NCBI GenBank assembly: GCA_016288655.1
Contig: JAEEKX010000034.1
Coordinates: 31,845 to 95,844, forward strand
Source: Bacteroidales bacterium
GTDB taxonomy: Bacteria; Bacteroidota; Bacteroidia; Bacteroidales; WCHB1-69
Direction: 5' to 3'
DNA length: 64,000 nt
Shown: in pieces, positions 17,695-32,600 of the stretch
Position numbering within the stretch: the stretch's first letter is position 1
Layout of the letters: every line of letters begins with the position of its first letter
Position numbers and translations under genes: made by a program
Notes under the pieces: generated by a model
Told to the model about the DNA's origin: nothing
The model's input: only the letters and a program-made list of their open reading frames with translations
Database searches by the model: none

Positions 17695-20600
17695 TTACTT
17701 CGTAATGACCAGCTTCTGTGTCAGCACTTGGTCGGTCGTGCGGACGGTGACGAAATAGACGCCGGCGCTCCATTGAGCGACGTTGAGGTCAAGCGGAGTG
17801 CCTTCGGCCGGCAGTTCGACATCGTAGATCGTCTGGCCGTTCATGTCGGTGATGGTGCAACGGCTGTCGCGCAGTGATGTCTGGATGCGGACCACATCGC
17901 GGGCCGGGTTCGGATAGACCTGCAACGTGCTGCCATCCTCGAAGGCAGCCACGCCCATCGGCGCGCCCACACTCTCGATGGTGTAGTTCAACGTAGCAGA
18001 AGCCAACACGGTGTTCGTAGCGACAGCGTTCTTGCCACCGATGCGGTGCGTGCCATCCCATGTCAACGCCAGGTCGGAACCGCCCTGCATTGTCAGAAGG
18101 TCAAAGACGATCTTGTAGTTGCCCGGCTGGTGCCATGTGGCGTTGATGGTGGTATAGACATCATCGTCGGAGAGATAGTTCATGTAGAAGTAGTTGTAAT
18201 TGTACATCTGTGCAATCGAGAAGGTGTTGCCCGGGATGCTGCCCGAAGGATCAGTCACCGCGGCGCCGTAAGCGTTGTGCATCGAAGGCACATACGTGCT
18301 CATGTAGATGCTACCACTGTTGACGACATCGCTCAACGGCTCGTCATCGCGGAACAGCGTGTATCTGACCGCCACCTTGGCATTGGAATCGTAGTCGTTG
18401 TCATCGCAGGTGAGCGTGACGCTGGAAGCGGGTTCCGTGACATTGGTTTCCGACAACGTCAGCATCGGGTTGCCCAAGAGATCCTCATTCGTATTGCCGA
18501 TGGTGAAAGTGTACGAAGTGCTGGCGATAGCGGCAGCACCCTCCACGCTGTTCTTACCACCGATTCTGCGGGTGACGCCATCCTGCGTGTAGGTGATGGC
18601 CAGATCCGTGCCATTCTCCTCCGGCATCAACTCGAACACCATGGTGTAAGTGCCTGGGACGGTGAAGTCGTAAGACACCGTATTCTGGCGGCGGTTGAGG
18701 AAGTGCAGATAGAAGAAGTCGTAATGGGTATTGCCGATGAGGCAGTTGCTGGACGGGATATTGCCCTGTCCGGCCGTGATGTAGCCGCCCAGGTTGCCGC
18801 CGTTGAAGTCTGTACCTACATTCATCGTCCCTCCACATTCTGTTGCGATGGCATCCACAAGCACATTTTGCTGCGTGGCCGGATCGAGACGATAGAGCGA
18901 GTAGTTGATGGATACCTTCGTCTCAGGATCGAGGGTGTTGGCAAATGCCCTCACCTCGAAGCTGTTGTCGTCAATGGCCTCTGCCGTGATGAACGCCTCA
19001 CCGTTGTACGGGTCGATGATCGTCAGCGTGAAGGTCACCAGACTGTCGCAGTAGCCGTTCGGGTCGGGAACATTCACCTCATAAGTGCCGGCAGTTTCGT
19101 ACTGCGCACCGTTATAGACGAACGGCAGGTCAGTCACATCCACGGTCACCTCGAAGGTGCGGGCATGACGTTCGTGCACATTCAGCATCAAGGTGTAGAT
19201 GGTGTCGCACTCCTCACCGGAGACGGTCCAAGTGTACGTGTCTTCAGCGCTGTACTCCTCTCCGTTCGGGGCGGTGTAGGTCTCGCCCTCGCAGATGTCG
19301 GCTGTCAGTTCCACAGTCGGATTGTCGAGCGTGGTGATGCCGAACTGCTGTACATTGACGCAGGCGCCGGAATAGACGCTCACCATCATCGAAGACTCGA
19401 AGTCATCGCGCGTAAGCGCCAACTCCATGCCTTCACCGGCCAAATCGTTGTTGACATACCAACGGATGCTGTCAACAACCTGGTTGTTGGTCTCGATTAC
19501 CAGCAGCGTCTCGTCGATGTTGGCGCAGACCTCCGTACCCATGATCTCCACCTCAGGCATCTCGTCGAAATGGACGGTGACGAGACGGATGCTGTCGCAG
19601 CCAGTAGTCTCCTGCGTATAGCGCACCTCGATGGTCGTATCGCCATAGAGGAGGAATTGCTGGTCATTTTCCTCATAGGAAGCCGGCCAATACAAGGGAG
19701 CGCACAAGCTCACACTCGCCTGGGAATAGGCGGTCGGAAGGATGTGGAGCCGCAGTTCGGTGATGCTGTCGCAGCTAAATTCGGTTTCATCGTAGTTATA
19801 GACGACGACCTCATTCATCTGCTGCGTCTGTCCGCGGAGCGTCTCGATAGAGTCGGCACTGAGGAGGAACCCGTGACCTTGATAGCCGTAGCCCTCGCAC
19901 ACCTCATCCTCCACAGTGGCGAAGCCCACGACGGCGTTGTAGGCCGGATGGACCGTCAGCGTAAGATGGGCGGTGTGGATGCCACAGTAGGAACGTCCCA
20001 GTTCGACGATGGTGTCAACGATGCCGACCGTCTGGGTCTTGGCTGCCTCCACGTCGAAAATCTCGTCCATGTAGGGCTCGCCTTGGCAGACCTCGGCCTC
20101 GTACTCATCCACACGGTCAACTGGCAGCATCGTCAGTTCGATGGAGTCGGATGCAACGCAGACCACGTCATCATAATACTGGGAAACTGCAGGATAGACA
20201 ACACTACCCGTAACATAGACGGTCAGGTCGGAGGTGATCGTCAGCATCGGGTTGTCGCCGACGAGCGTGTCAATACTCCAGGTGTACTCTTCCGCGCCCG
20301 AAGCCGACAGCGGGATGGCGACGCCCTCGCAAACCATGGTGGTCGGAGCGGCGAGTTCAACCTGCGGCAACGGCTTCACGAAGAGGGTCAAGGTCACCGT
20401 GCTGTCGCAACCGGCGGCCGTCTGACCGGCAAGGGTGAAGACAGCGCGGTCGCTGTTGGCAGCCATCTGGGCGATGGTGTCGGCCGACAGGTCGAAGTTG
20501 TTGTCGGCGTAAGGTTCACCAGCGCAGAGGTAGGCGGTGTCATAGAGCGCATACTCCGGATTCACATGCAAGGTGAAGGTGACGACGGTATCATAGATAT

Positions 20601-23600
20601 GGTACGGATCGCTGAACTCGATGGTCGCATCCGGAGCGGTGGCCTCAGTGAAAGTATGGTCATGATAGGTGAACGGCAACTGGCTTTCGCAGATGGTGGT
20701 GTCGATGGTGAGCAGTGTGGGGACCACCTCGTAGTGCATCACTACGGAATCGACCGCCAACTCGCCGGCCAGCGTAGTGGCGCCGCCGCCGCCCACAAGG
20801 CCTTCGCCGCTGTTGTATGTCAGCATGTAGTCCTCGCCGCCTTCGCGCTCGCGCAAGAAGAACTTGATCTTGTACTCGCCCGGCACGTTCCACTGAGCCG
20901 TCAGGTGGTTCGTGGTGGAAGTGAGGAAGTCGAGGTACCAGTACGTGTATCTGTAATAGACCACGCGGAAGGTATTGGTCGGGATACTGCCCGCACCCGT
21001 CAGCAGATTTCGTCCAACATTCTGCTGGATGTCGGCATAATAGGTTGAGAAATAGACCGAACCGTAGTCCGAAACATCACTGATAACCTCGCCATTGCGG
21101 GTGATTTCATAGTCGATGCACACCTTGCGGTTGCTGAGGCCGGAGCCATTGACATTCATGCTGAAAATGGCCGTATCGCCCAGATTGTCGGCAAACTGGG
21201 TCGTGTCGATGTCAATGCCGACGGGCACCTCGACGATGTTCAGATGGATGATGCTGTCGCAGCCGCTGGCACTTGGCAACACAATGTCGTAGTTGCCGGC
21301 CTGGTCGAAGACATTGTCATCGTCAAACGCATAGGGCAGTTGCATCGGAGCCACATTCACCTCAATGGTGGTATCGGACGGCTCGTTGATGGTGAGGTTC
21401 AACTCATAGACCGCCGGGCAGTTCTCATACGTGCTGTTGTACGTATAGTTGCCGGAAGTCGTGTAGGTCTGACCGTCGATCCAAGTGTAGGAGCCGCAGG
21501 CCGTGACGTTGTCGGTGAGGTGGAAGTCGCCCGTGCCGATGCTCAGGTGCATCGTCACCACGCTGTCGCAGCCGTTGGCGGCCGGCAGGGTGGCCTCGTA
21601 GTCGCCAGCACTGTAGTACTCCTGGTTGTTCCAAACATAACTGCTCACGCAGTTGCCCAGTTCAACGCTGAACTCATGATAAACCGTAGGCGTGATCTCC
21701 ACGTTGACCGGATACATCTGATAGGATCCTTCGTTGCCGTTGAACACTTCGTAGTATCCGCTTTCGGTAAATTCGACATCGTACAGGTATTGCGGCAGTT
21801 CGCTTTCGCAGAATTGGAGGTTCTGCACAGGCATCGTGTCAACGGGACCGACATGGAAGTTGATAAAGACGGTGTCGGAGAGCACCGAGTCGGTCTGCCA
21901 GGAGCCGGCGCCGCCGAGCACCCGTCCGTACTCGTCCACATACGCATAGTCCATGCCGCTGGCGCTCGCCTTGCGGAGCACCACGAGTTGGAGTCGGTAC
22001 TCGCCCGGTTCGTTCCACATGGCAGTCACCGTGTTATCGACGCTGCACATGTAGTCGGCGTAGAAGTAATCGTAGTTGTAATTGTACATGTTGTAGGTGT
22101 TGCCCGGCAGTTCGCCCGTGCCATTCCACAGCATGGCGCCGAAGTTGTCGTCGGCAACCGGCGAGTATGTGCTCATGCTCACTTGTCCGTAGTCCTCCAC
22201 CCGTTCGATAAGCGTATCGTCCTTGTAAAGTTGATAGGCGATGGCCAACTTGGCGCCCGGGAAGTCACAATCCTTGCGGACATTGAATGCAGCCGTGGCC
22301 GTCTGTCCCACGGGCACGACGACATCCGTGACAGGCACATCCAGGAACGGCTCGTTGGAGATGTTGAACTCAAGGGTATAGATGATGCTGTCGCACTGGT
22401 GGTTGTCGATGTCGCTGAAGGAAGAGACGCACGGCACAATCACCTCACGGGTGATGGTGGTGTCCTTCATCGTGGGTCCACCCAGACGCTCGCCCGTCAC
22501 CGGCCATACGTACTCAGGACTATAGTTGCAGTAGTGGATGCGGGTGGCACGTTCGATCGGATACGTCACCGTGAGCGTCAGGTTGACGATGCTGTCGCAA
22601 CCGTCGGCGGTGGTGTAGTGATAACTATAGTTGCCCGACTGCGTGCATACCTCGTCGGGGTGGTTGACGGCATCGAAGACGTAGTCAAGGTCGGAAGCGC
22701 AGATGTGCACTGCCGTATCCTTGGAGTAGAGGAACACCTGCAACGTGGCCTCCACCGTAGCGGCGCAGCCATGTTCGCTTTCGGTGGCCGTGACCGTGTA
22801 GATACGCTGTCCCGGTGCCGCGGGAGTGGCATGCACCGTGGCGCCGGTGGTGGCGTCGAGTTCCTCACTGGCCTCCCACGCAAAGGTGGCGCCGGCAATG
22901 TCACTGTGGGCAACCAACTCGTAGGTCGGACCCAAGCAGACCATATCGACTTCGGGCGTCACGGTCAGATGGTGGGAAGGATAGACGGCAATCCGCACGG
23001 CGTTGCTGTAGGCGACACCGCAGGCGTTGGTGTCGGCATGGCGCAGCCACTGGCCATTCCACAAGTCGGCATCAATGCCGTTCTCAACATCCACCTCCAC
23101 CAGATCGTCCGCCTGAGAGAAAGCGCTGTCGGCGCTCAAGTACCAGCCGGAGCCGGTCACAGGTTCGCCATTTTCGGAGAGCACCGTCGGCACGTCGAGA
23201 TTGAAATCGTCACCGGAGCAATAAGTATCGCTCGGTGCAAGCAACTCGCTCACCGTCGGCACATCGTTCACCAGCAACTGCACGCTGTTGGTCGTCATGG
23301 AACCGCATTCATTACCAATGTAATAACGGATGAAGGCGAGGTTCATGCCATAGTCGATGATAGTGTCGGCCGGGAAGCGGGTGTACAAATTGGATCCGTA
23401 AGCCATCGTATATTCCCAACCCTGGGTGATGGTGCCGCCGAACTCATGGGTGACCGGAGGCAGGATCGCCAACGGCTGGCCCGCACAAACAGCTCCGTCA
23501 AGGGCGGTGATGTCCTCGGCCGTCGGGGCCTGCATGAAGAGCATCTGAATGGTATCCGAATAGACCTCTCCACAGCCGTTGCTGGCGAAGTACCACGCCT

Positions 23601-26600
23601 TTACCTCAGGACCATAGTTGAACTCACGGTCGGCGGAGAAATCCACCTCAACGCCATCCACCATGACCTTCCAACCTTCAGAGACATCAGAACCACTGTT
23701 GTTGTGATAGTTGACGGTCGGCTGATAGGTATCCCACGGGAACACACCCGACCCGCAGATGGGATCCGGTTGAGGAATCTCCGAAATCTCCGGCAGACTA
23801 TCCACCTTGAGTTGGAGAACGTTGCTGTAGCCCGTCACGCAATCCGTGGTGACGAAGTAGCGGAGATACCAGTCATTGTACGACATCATAACAGGGTCGG
23901 TAACCGTGAAGTCCTCGTAGTTGACGCCGTCTTCCGAAATCTGCCATCCCTGAGCATCGACGGTCACGCCGAGCGCGTCAAGGAAGGTGACAAAATGCGG
24001 GGTGTCGATATTCAAGGCACTGCCGGCGCAGATGTGCTCCGGCGCCGCGATCTCATCAATAACGGGAGCGTCAAGCACATAGACGGTCTTGTCCACGCAC
24101 TCTGTAGTCCCGCACACCTCGGAATCAAACCGCACATAGTAGGTGGTCGTCTGCGTGGGCGTTACCGTAATCTGATAATCGCCCTCGCCGGAGAAGAGCA
24201 GCGTTCCGTCATCGCAACTGCTGCTACGCCATTCATACACGGCATCAGTACCCTGCGTACCTCCTTCAGCCGTCAACTCAACCGACTGTCCATTACAGAC
24301 GTAGTCGTCACTCTGGATGCTCATACCCTCAATGGAAGAGGGAGCGTTGATATAGACCTCCACATAATAACTATCCTGTGAGACACATCCGAACTGGGTT
24401 TCCCCGTAGAGCGTGTAGTGGATGTCGCCCAGGAAGTGGAAGTTGCCATGCGTAGAAGAGAAAGCATTGTCGCCGGAGGCGGTTCCGTAGCCGGCATGGA
24501 TCGAGAGCGCACTGGTGCTGTACTGGTTGAGCAGCTGGCCGGGAACGATACCCGCGGTATTGTTGGATTGAGAACCGTAAAGTCGGTAATACAAGTCATT
24601 ACCACTGAGGATGTAGAAAGTGAAGGTCTCTCCGGCATGGATGTTCACGGGAGCGTTCAAAGGCACGGTGCACAGTTCGCGCGGCACCATGTCGAATTCG
24701 CCCTGACCGATCAGGTTCCAACCCTGCTGGTGCGTCGCCGTAGCCATACAACTGCCCCGACGATAATAGACCTGCGCATTGGCGTTTCCTCCATATCTCG
24801 GATAGAAACTCAACGAGTCGATGGTCATGTCGGCATTGGCCGTCACATCGACGAAGACGCCGTACCCCGTGTGGTTGCCGGACAAGCCCGTAGCGAGTTC
24901 AAAGGAACCGGACAGAGAGACCAGGTCGGTGGCCGCGTATGCGTAATAAACTGCATAATCGGCCGTTCCGTACTCCTCGGCGGGTACAGAGAAGATGTCA
25001 AGACTTTCGCTGGCACCGAGGAACTCGTTGTCTTCATTATACCAGATCAGCATGGGCTGTTCTTCTTCAAAATCACCTTCGGAGACAAAGGTCTCACCCG
25101 TCAGAAGAATATCCTGACCAGAGCAGAAGACATCCGTCCATTCCATGTCCTCATTCACAGACCATGCATCGGGAAAATCGATGGGCTGCGGCAGCACCTG
25201 CACCTGTCCGACGGAAGACTCGCACTGGTACTGTTCGGGGTAGTAGTAGTGGATGAGAACGTAGCCGTTCTTTGTATCGACCGGTTTCGCGGGCAGGGTA
25301 GGATCGTTGCCGGAAATCATGGTCGTGTTGATCAGTTGACGGGAGGCATCGACAGCATAGGATGCCGGGGCATAGCCGTTGGTCTCGGACTCACTGGTCC
25401 AGACGAAGCCGCTGCCGCCGCCGCCACCGGCGAAGAGGTTGGCACCCGCGCCGGACGCGCCGCCGTACCAGCCGCCGCCGCCACCACCGCCGTTCGTGGC
25501 GATGGCCGTGTTGGCCGTTCCGAAAGCGCCGATGAGGTTGTCTCCTGCTTCGTTGAAGCCGGCAGCGACCTGCGAGGCGCCGTTACCACCCTGATCAGCC
25601 GCGCTGACGCCATTGCCGCCGTTGCCGCCGGACAAGCCGCCGCCATAGCCGCCGAGCACATGGCGACTGCTGGTGGTAAAGCCGCTGCCACCGCCGCCGC
25701 CAGCCACAATCAGACGGCTGTTGTAGTGTTCGTTGCTGTTGGCCTCGGCGTTGACGAGCGCGACGTCGGTCGCACCGCCGCCGCCACCGCCGGCAGAAGC
25801 GCTGGCAGTGCCGCCACCGTTGTAGCCGCCGATAGAGCCCACACCACGTCCGCCAACATAGATGTAGAGTTGCGAAAGACCATCCACATTGTTGAGCGTG
25901 CCCACGGTGTAACCGCCACGGCCGCCCGCGGTGTCAGGCACGTTGCCACCTGTAATCGCTCTCGTGCCGCCGTCGGCGCCCCAGACCTCAAAGGTGAGTC
26001 TGCTGACTCCGTCCGGAATATCAAAGACCTGAACGTCGTTCGTGTAGGCGAATCCCTGCTCGCCCTCTTGCGCGGAGGCCAGCAGACCACGGAAAGCTTT
26101 CACATAATAGGTGACCGTATCGGTGTTGGACGCACCGTCGAGGTCATAGGTGGAGCCACGGTTCACCTCGTTGTGGCATGTAGGATCGGAATACCAAACA
26201 TAGGTGAGCGATGCGTTGGGATTGTTGACGGAAAGGGTGACGGGCGTTCCGCAAACCATCTCTTGGTCGGTCAGTTCCGGAGCCGCAAGCGGCTGTACCG
26301 TCACCGTCACCGGCGTTGCCTCGGTAAGACAGAGGGTGTCGAAGTTGGGGCGCAGGTAGGAGATGATGGCCACGCCGTTGCCCGCACGACCGTAGGTATA
26401 GCCGCCGGTGGGACTGGGCATGCGTTCGTCGCCAGCGATGAGGGAGGTATGGGTGAGGGAAGAGCCGACATAGCCGGATCCGCCGCCGCCCGCGCCGGAT
26501 TGGTCGGCAGAGGCGCCGCCGCCGCCGCCATAGTAACCGCCGCCGCCACCAGAGCCGCCGCTACCGCCGTTGCCGCCGGAGCCGCCCTGGCCACTGGTCG

Positions 26601-29600
26601 TGCCAGGCATGCCGTTGGCCGTGCCGTTGTAACCGCCGGCACCGGCAGAAGAGCTCGTGGCTCCCCTACCGTAACGGTTGGCGATGGTAGAAGTTCCGTT
26701 GACGCCAGACAGGCCGCCGCCGGCACCGCCGGTGATGGTGGATGCTGTGTTGGCATACGCCGCGCCGCCGCCGCCACCCGCGACCAACAAGCGGTCTTCC
26801 AGCATATTGCTGCCCAGACGGATGTCAGTGGCACCGCCACCGCCCGCACCGGGATAGTAGTTCACACTCGCCGTGCTGGCACTGCCGCCGTAACCGCCGC
26901 CGTTGAAACCGCCGGCAGCGGCCGTGCCGACATGACCGTTCACGCCGTTTTCTCCCTGACCGCCCACATTCACGTAGAGCGTCTCGCCACCCTCAACGGC
27001 CAAAGTACCGGCTGCATAGCCGCCCTTGCCGCCATATTGGATGGTGGAGAGGTTGGAACCGTACTGGACGCTACCACCCTGAGCGCCCCATGCCTGCAAC
27101 GCGACTTCGCTCACAGCCATCGGGACAACGAACTCAAAGGTGTTTCCATTATAAGTAATGACAGAATCCACCAACTCGGTGCCGGGGACTTGGCTCAAGC
27201 CAAAGGAGCGGACATAGAAGGTGGTCGTGGTCCCCATGTTGGGAGCATCCCAGGTCGCACCCGTATGTACCAGTTGCGTACACTCCGGATCGGCATACCA
27301 GTTATAGTTGAGACCATTGACGGCATTGGAGACTTCCAAGTGCGCCGTCATGCCACAGTCCACCGTGACATCCTCGACCTGGACAGGTTCGGGTTCGCTG
27401 GTGGTGATGGTGATGGATGCGGCCTCGGAGATGCAGGGAGATTCGACCATGCCGATGGGGATGATGCGGGCGTAGCCGTTGCCGGGATGGCCAACCTCCG
27501 TATTGCCATCGGGAGCGGGCATGCTCAGGTTGCCGGCGATAGTCTGGGCTTCAGTCAAGCCATCTATGTAGCCGGAACCGCCGCTGCCGGCATTGCCGGC
27601 AGCGCCACCGTACCAGCCGCCACCGCCGCCACAAACGGTTGAACCGCTCGTCTGCGATGATCCTTGTCCAAATGACGCATTGTTATTGTACGAGTCTGTG
27701 CCAGGTCCCGACTGGGTACCGCCCGTGCGTTCTCCGTTAACACCAGACAGACCGCCACCGGCACCTGCGGTGTACGAGTTGCCATCATAATACAAGTTGC
27801 CTCCACCACCGCCAGCCACAATCTTCACGGCCGAACGATTAGAGGAGAGTGTGCTCAACAGGCCGGAAGCAGTGGCAATATGCGTAGCACCGCCACCAGC
27901 ACCTCTCACACCATTATCTCCATGATATCCGGCACCTCCGCCATTGTAGCCCCCTGTGGAAGAACCCGACAAGGAAGCCGACGATGAGGAACCGCCGCCC
28001 TGTCCTCCGACATGGACATACAAAATCTGACCGGGTTCGACCTCCAGCGTACCATTGGAGTAGCCACCACGGCCACCCATGTTGCTCGGGCCGCCTTGAC
28101 CACCCTGCGCGCCCCAGACTTCCAGACGCACTTGATGGATGCCGTTCGGAATCTCATAAGTCTGTTCCGAACCCGTATAGCTGAACTCCACAGGCACGAC
28201 CGCAGCCGCCTGCGGAACACTTCTCACATAGTAAGTGGTGTTGCCACCAACCATCGTCGTGTAGGTGGCACCCTCGTGCATCACCGCACCGAAAGCGGGA
28301 TCCGTGCTCCATTGATAGATCAACTGGTCATCGGGATTCTCCACCGACAGCGTGACCTGCGTACCACAGATGACATTGTCGTTGGAGGCCGTCACCGTCG
28401 GAGCCACATCGGGGTTGATGTGTACCGTCACCGGCAACACGACAGACGGGCAGCCCGAAGCGATACGGATTTGTCCGGAGATGCGGGCATAGCCGCTGCC
28501 GGTGCGACCGGTCACCGTACTGCCCGTGGGCGACGGCATGCTCTGGTTGCCGGCCAACAGCGAAGTATTGGTCAGAAAATGGTCGCTCGCAAAGTGATAG
28601 CCCGACGGATGATAGGAGTCGGCAGTGTTGACATAGCCGCTGCCGCCGCCGCACATCTCACGGTAGTAAGAGTAACTGTCGGTATAATTCTGATAAGAGC
28701 CGCCGCCGTACCAGCCGCCGCCGCCACCGGCAGGACAATATCTGTAATTGGATACAGAAACGGAGTTTGCTCCTTGTCCGAAACTACCGCTGGAACCGGC
28801 TGCAGACTGCGTACCGTAATAGCTGGAGGAGTATCCGGCCCCCGTAGTACCACCACCGGCCCAGCCGACATTGCTGTTGGAAGCGCCAGAGCCGCCACCG
28901 GCTACGATGATACGATCGTACAAGGAGGTCCCGTTCAAACGGATATCGGTTGCGCCGCCACCGCCTTGCGCGTATGTATAGGTTCCCGACCATGACGTCA
29001 TGCGGCCATTGCCGCCGCCATTGTATCCGCCAGGAATGGTATAACCCGCATTATTGGTTGTATAACTGCTCGGCTGACCGCCGACATAGACATGCAACAC
29101 GTCGCCAGGAGTCACGGCCAACGTTCCGGCCGCATAACCACCCTTGCCACCTTGGTAAGTGGAAGAGTAGTTGCCACCCTGGGCGCCCCAAACCTGTAAG
29201 GTGAGTTCCGAAACTCCATCCGGCACCGTATAGGTGTAACTGCCGGATGAGCTGTAGTTCATCTCAATATCCTGCATAATCTCTTCATAAGCCTGCACAT
29301 AATAGGTTGTCTCCTCGGTAATATCGGGTGTGGTCAACGTGGTGCCCACATGGATGAGGTCCGTACACTGGGCATCCGAGAACCAGCAGTACTGGAGAGT
29401 CGGATTCGGATCCTGCACCGACAACGTGGTGTGGGTGCCGCAAGAGACGTATGCGTCGGCGATGACAGGCTGAGGCAGAGCGGCGACAACCGTCAAGACG
29501 CTGCTGTTCTGAGAAGCAGTCCACGTGTTGTCGCAGCCGTTCTGGAATTCACGGGTGAAGACGTGCTGTCCCGGCGTGAGCGACGCCAGCACGCTGCCCG

Positions 29601-32600
29601 GCAATTCGAACGAGGGAACATCGGAATCATCCAACACTGTGCCGTCCACCAACCAACGATAGCTCGAATAACCGCCTGAAACGCCATCAACCAAGGTGCT
29701 GAAGACGACCGGCTGCGTCTCGGAAGCACATACAGTATGCGCAGTGGTCGCGATGGAACCGGCATTGAAAATCGGCTCCGTAACGATATGCGAACCCGTG
29801 GCGGAACATCCATGAGCGGAGGTCCCGGTGACCAGATAGGTGCCGACGGCATCCACGGTGATAGTAGAACCGTTTTCACCCGTACTCCACTCGTAGGACT
29901 CCGCGCCGGAAGCTGTGAGGTCGACGCTGCCACCCGCGCAGAGTGCCTCCGGCGAAGAGGTGATCTCCACATCGGGATTCACATGCACGTCGTAGGAGAG
30001 CACCGCATCGCAGTTGTAACCGGGCGCGGAAACCGTGACCGTATAGGTCTGATCCTCCGTCGGATTCACCGTGATGGACTCCGTCTCATCACCCGTGTTC
30101 CAGGAATAGGAGTACTGACCGCGCGGCTCGAACGCATAGACCGTGCCGGAGGTGAGGTACGATGCACCCACCCCTGTGATGTTGTCATTGCCCGTAACGG
30201 TGGAGGTCGTTGCCGTGCCAGCACCGGTGGGAGTGACACTTATGAAGGAGAACTGCCCATCGACATTGCTGTTGATGCCGATGGATGCACTGGATCCGAT
30301 AGAAGAGCTGAAGCCACTGCCGTACCAGAACTCGATCTTGTTGCTGCCTTCATATAATTTGACTTGATAGTAGAACGGATAACCACTGTAACTCAATTGA
30401 TATCCATAATGCTGGAACGTAAATACCCTGTTGGGCGCGGTTCCCGTGGTCTGATACTTGACCGTAGTGCCATACAAATCGTCCCAGAAAGGAGCCAATA
30501 TGTTGTAGTAACTGCCACTGGCAAGTTGATTGTAATGGTAAGCGCTGGTACCACCCAACTGGAGGAAACCATTGCTGCTTCCCTGTGTGATGGTGGTGTA
30601 ATCCGTACCGCAGTAATTGAACGTGAATCCAATCGGAATGTTCGCAGGGTAACTGTCGTCGGAACCAGAGATGCAGGTGGTGCCGCCAGAAAGGGTCTGG
30701 AAAGTCTCATGGCGGACACTGAAGTCGTAATTGTCTGCGCCCGTGGCATTCGAGGAGGCACCCTCCACCTGGAGGGTGAAGTCGGCGCCGTTCTCAAGGC
30801 AGAAGGCCTCGTCGGAAACGCTCAACGTCACTTCGGGAGAGGCGACATGGATGGTCACCTCATCGGTGATGGTGCACCCCTCGTTGGAGGCGGTGAGCGT
30901 ATAGGTCGTGGTCACGCCTGGGCTCACGTAGTAGTGGCCGTCGCGCTCATAAACGCCTTCGCTGAAGGAGTGGGTCAGCACGTCGCCGGAGAGTTGTACC
31001 GAGAGTTCGATCTCCTCCTGGTTACAGGCCTCGTTGGAGGATGCCGTCAGCTCGGCAGTCGGGACCGGGTAGGGATTCACCTGGACGGGGATGATGTCGG
31101 TGCCGCAGGTGCTATTGTTGACAGATTGTAGGATTGTGATGCGGGCGAAGCCGTTGCCGGCATGACCGGTTTCGGTACCGCCGTTGGGGGCGGGCATGCT
31201 GAGGTTGCCCGCCACGAGTTCGCTGCCAGTGACGGCTGTGCCGGCATGTCCGGAGCCGCCGCCACCGCTATAGCAACTGGTGCTGTTGCCGCCACGGCCA
31301 CCGCCGCCGCCATACCAGCCGCCGCCACCACCGGCACCGCCGGTGTAACTACCCGACAGGTTGCCGCCACGGCCGCCCTGGCCGAATGTGCCCGCCAAAC
31401 CGTCGTTGGTGCCATACGATGAACCAGCACCACCAGCCGACTGGGTGCCACCCTTACCATAGTAGGAAGAACTGCTGTAGGGCGAACCGCCAACGAGACC
31501 GCCGCCGTAGCCGCCGGGATAACTGCTCGCGTATCCGCTGCCCGCGCCGCCACCGGCCACCAACAGGACATCGCCCTGATGGCCCGACAACGACGAAAGC
31601 ACACCGGAACGGGTGGCGATATGCGTGGCGCCACCACCGGCACCACCTTGATAATAGTAACCGGAATATCCGTGGTATCCACTGTTGCCGCCACCGTTGT
31701 AGCCGCCTTGACGAGCCGCATACGTGCTGCTCTGATTCAACGCAGGCGCTCCCTGCCCGCCAACGTTGACATACAACGCAGTGAGGTTGGAGACGTCGAT
31801 GGTGCCTGCCGCATATCCACCCTTGCCGCCAGCATAACTGGTAGTGGAACTATTGCGGCCTTCTCCACCTTGGGCACCCCAAACCTCCAAACGGACGGAA
31901 GTGACACCCGCAGGGATCTCATACACCTGCTCTGAACCAGTGTATTCAAAGTCGGTGACAGGTGAGGAGATAATCATGCCCTGTACATAGTAGGTCGTGG
32001 GACCACTCACCGTGGGGGTGAAAGTGATGGCCGTGTCAAGCGGATTGGAACCGTCGGCATTGGCACTCCACACATAACTGTACCCGGGAATCGGGTTGGT
32101 TACCGTCAACGATGAAGGAATGCCCTCACACGAAGAGACTTCCACCACCGGGTTCTCCGGATCGAGCTTATGGACGGCCACAGGGATGATCTCCGAAGGG
32201 CACCCCAACAGCACGCGGCGCGTCACCTCGATGGTCGCATAGCCGTTGCCGCTGCGGGAGCCAGAAGTCATGGAAGTATTAGTAAGCATCGGGCTAAGAT
32301 AGCCAGAACCGCCGCCGGCACTGTAGCAACTGGTGCTGCTGCCGCCGCGGCCGCCGCCACCGCCGTACCAACCGCCGCCGCCACCGGCACCGCCGGTGTA
32401 ACTACCCGACAGGTTGCCGCCACGGCCGCCCTGGCCGAATGAACCCGCCAGACCGTCGTTGGTGCCATACGATGAACCGGCGCCACCAGCCGACTGGGTG
32501 CCGCCCTTACCATAGAAATTGCTGGTGTACGGAGTGCCGCCATTGGCACCACCGCCGGCACCACCACCATAACTGGTGGAATAGCCGCCATGACCACCGC

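Noticed and set aside
18046-27642. Three plus-strand ORFs of 1000, 1045 and 1074 codons opposite the giant gene
   Set aside because: They have no start signals, no domains and odd compositions (Val/Ile/Arg/His-rich). They arise because the sense strand rarely uses TTA, CTA and TCA codons.
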